Origin: Brucella pecoris
GTDB lineage: Bacteria > Pseudomonadota > Alphaproteobacteria > Rhizobiales > Rhizobiaceae
DNA length: 42,281 nucleotides
Assembly: GCF_006376675.1 (NCBI RefSeq)
Contig: NZ_VEWK01000018.1
Location: 1-42,281 of the forward strand
Direction of reading: 5' to 3'
The notes under the pieces were generated by a model. That model was not told the DNA's origin. It worked only from the letters and a program-made list of their open reading frames with translations, and did no database searches. The position numbers and the translations under genes are program-made. This document shows, in pieces, positions 42,109 to 42,281 of this stretch; position 1 is the first letter of the stretch, and each line of letters opens with the position of its first letter.

Positions 42109-42216
42109 CTACTTATATGCGGAAATCACGATTTCGATCAGGGTATCCCCACCTAAGTCGGCAACGCCCACGGTTGCACGGGTTGGCAGCAGCGAAGGGT
42201 CGATTGTCCGTCGTCG
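42109..42216 (-). pseudogene. 3' remnant of a RidA (YjgF)-family gene
   Basis: A minus-strand frame of about 30 codons ends at TAG 42109-42111 and reads PSLLPTRATVGVADLGG followed by DTLIEIVISAYK. This is the typical C-terminal strand and helix of RidA-family enamine/imine deaminases (LPARAT and the final LIEIE-type strand). Just upstream the frame is stopped by TAG, and the other frames show no RidA sequence to the window end, while complete family members have about 115-130 residues. It is therefore a truncated fragment. RidA genes often sit near amino acid catabolic genes. Confidence 0.55.
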
Positions 42217-42281
42217 AATGATTTGAGACTATTTGTGCTTTTGAAGATTGGAGTTTCCGGCTCGGTTTAGGGGTTGATTTA

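Noticed and set aside
41934..42221. 95-codon plus-strand frame near the right end
   Set aside because: It runs antisense over the RidA remnant and is rich in Arg in a way typical of antisense frames.
1..42281. CRISPR array
   Set aside because: No series of regularly spaced short direct repeats was seen on either strand.

Overview
The window reads as a piece of a plasmid or secondary replicon of an alphaproteobacterium, most likely from the Brucella/Ochrobactrum group of the Rhizobiales. The main evidence is a complete repABC replication and partition operon (15922-19656) with its antisense RNA, a replicon type restricted to Alphaproteobacteria. The abundance of LysR regulators and ABC importers, the moderate GC content and the look of the small exported proteins fit the same group. 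No rRNA or tRNA gene was seen.

Left part (1-4000): a C-terminally truncated LysR gene divergent from a LysE/RhtB exporter, two small decayed genes (a lipoprotein and a small exported protein), a small membrane protein, an alpha/beta hydrolase and a second LysR regulator.

Catabolic operon 1 (4050-12114): this LysR is divergent from a tightly overlapping set: 2,2-dialkylglycine decarboxylase (dgdA), a B12-binding mutase small subunit, a MeaB-type GTPase chaperone, a mutase large subunit of the isobutyryl-/2-hydroxyisobutyryl-CoA class, a crotonase and an acyl-CoA ligase, followed by a LivK-type binding protein. The mutase has the Asp and Gln known from 2-hydroxyisobutyryl-CoA mutase but Val at the position that is Tyr, Phe or Ile in the characterised classes. 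I infer a pathway for small acids with a quaternary alpha-carbon, such as 2-aminoisobutyrate or 2-hydroxyisobutyrate. This is one of the two best candidates for an undescribed system.

Mobile and replication region (12454-20366): a complete 2.29-kb IS66-family element with matching ends and a 9-bp target duplication lies beside the operon. An approximately 1.1-kb spacer precedes repABC. A 14-bp palindrome occurs both before repA and at the repA stop codon, and the repB-repC gap encodes a probable counter-transcribed RNA.

Catabolic region 2 (20710-33105): an enolase-superfamily acid dehydratase, a LysR regulator, a GlpD-like flavoprotein, a complete family-3 amino-acid ABC importer (binding protein, two permeases, ATPase) and an N-methylproline-demethylase-like flavoenzyme are on the plus strand. 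A convergent DAO-type oxidase and a HAD hydrolase follow, with another divergent LysR. The flavin enzymes and importer suggest uptake and oxidation of an N-substituted amino acid or similar amine; the substrate cannot be read from the sequence.

Right part (33106-42281): mostly small envelope proteins and decaying genes. The notable item is a compact SecY paralogue (36475-37566) that keeps the SecY core signatures but lacks most of the cytoplasmic loops. It overlaps a four-helix membrane protein and is followed by an exported alpha-helical repeat protein. This is the second candidate for an undescribed system. The region ends with a nonsense-interrupted membrane protein gene, several small exported or membrane proteins and a 3' remnant of a RidA-family gene.
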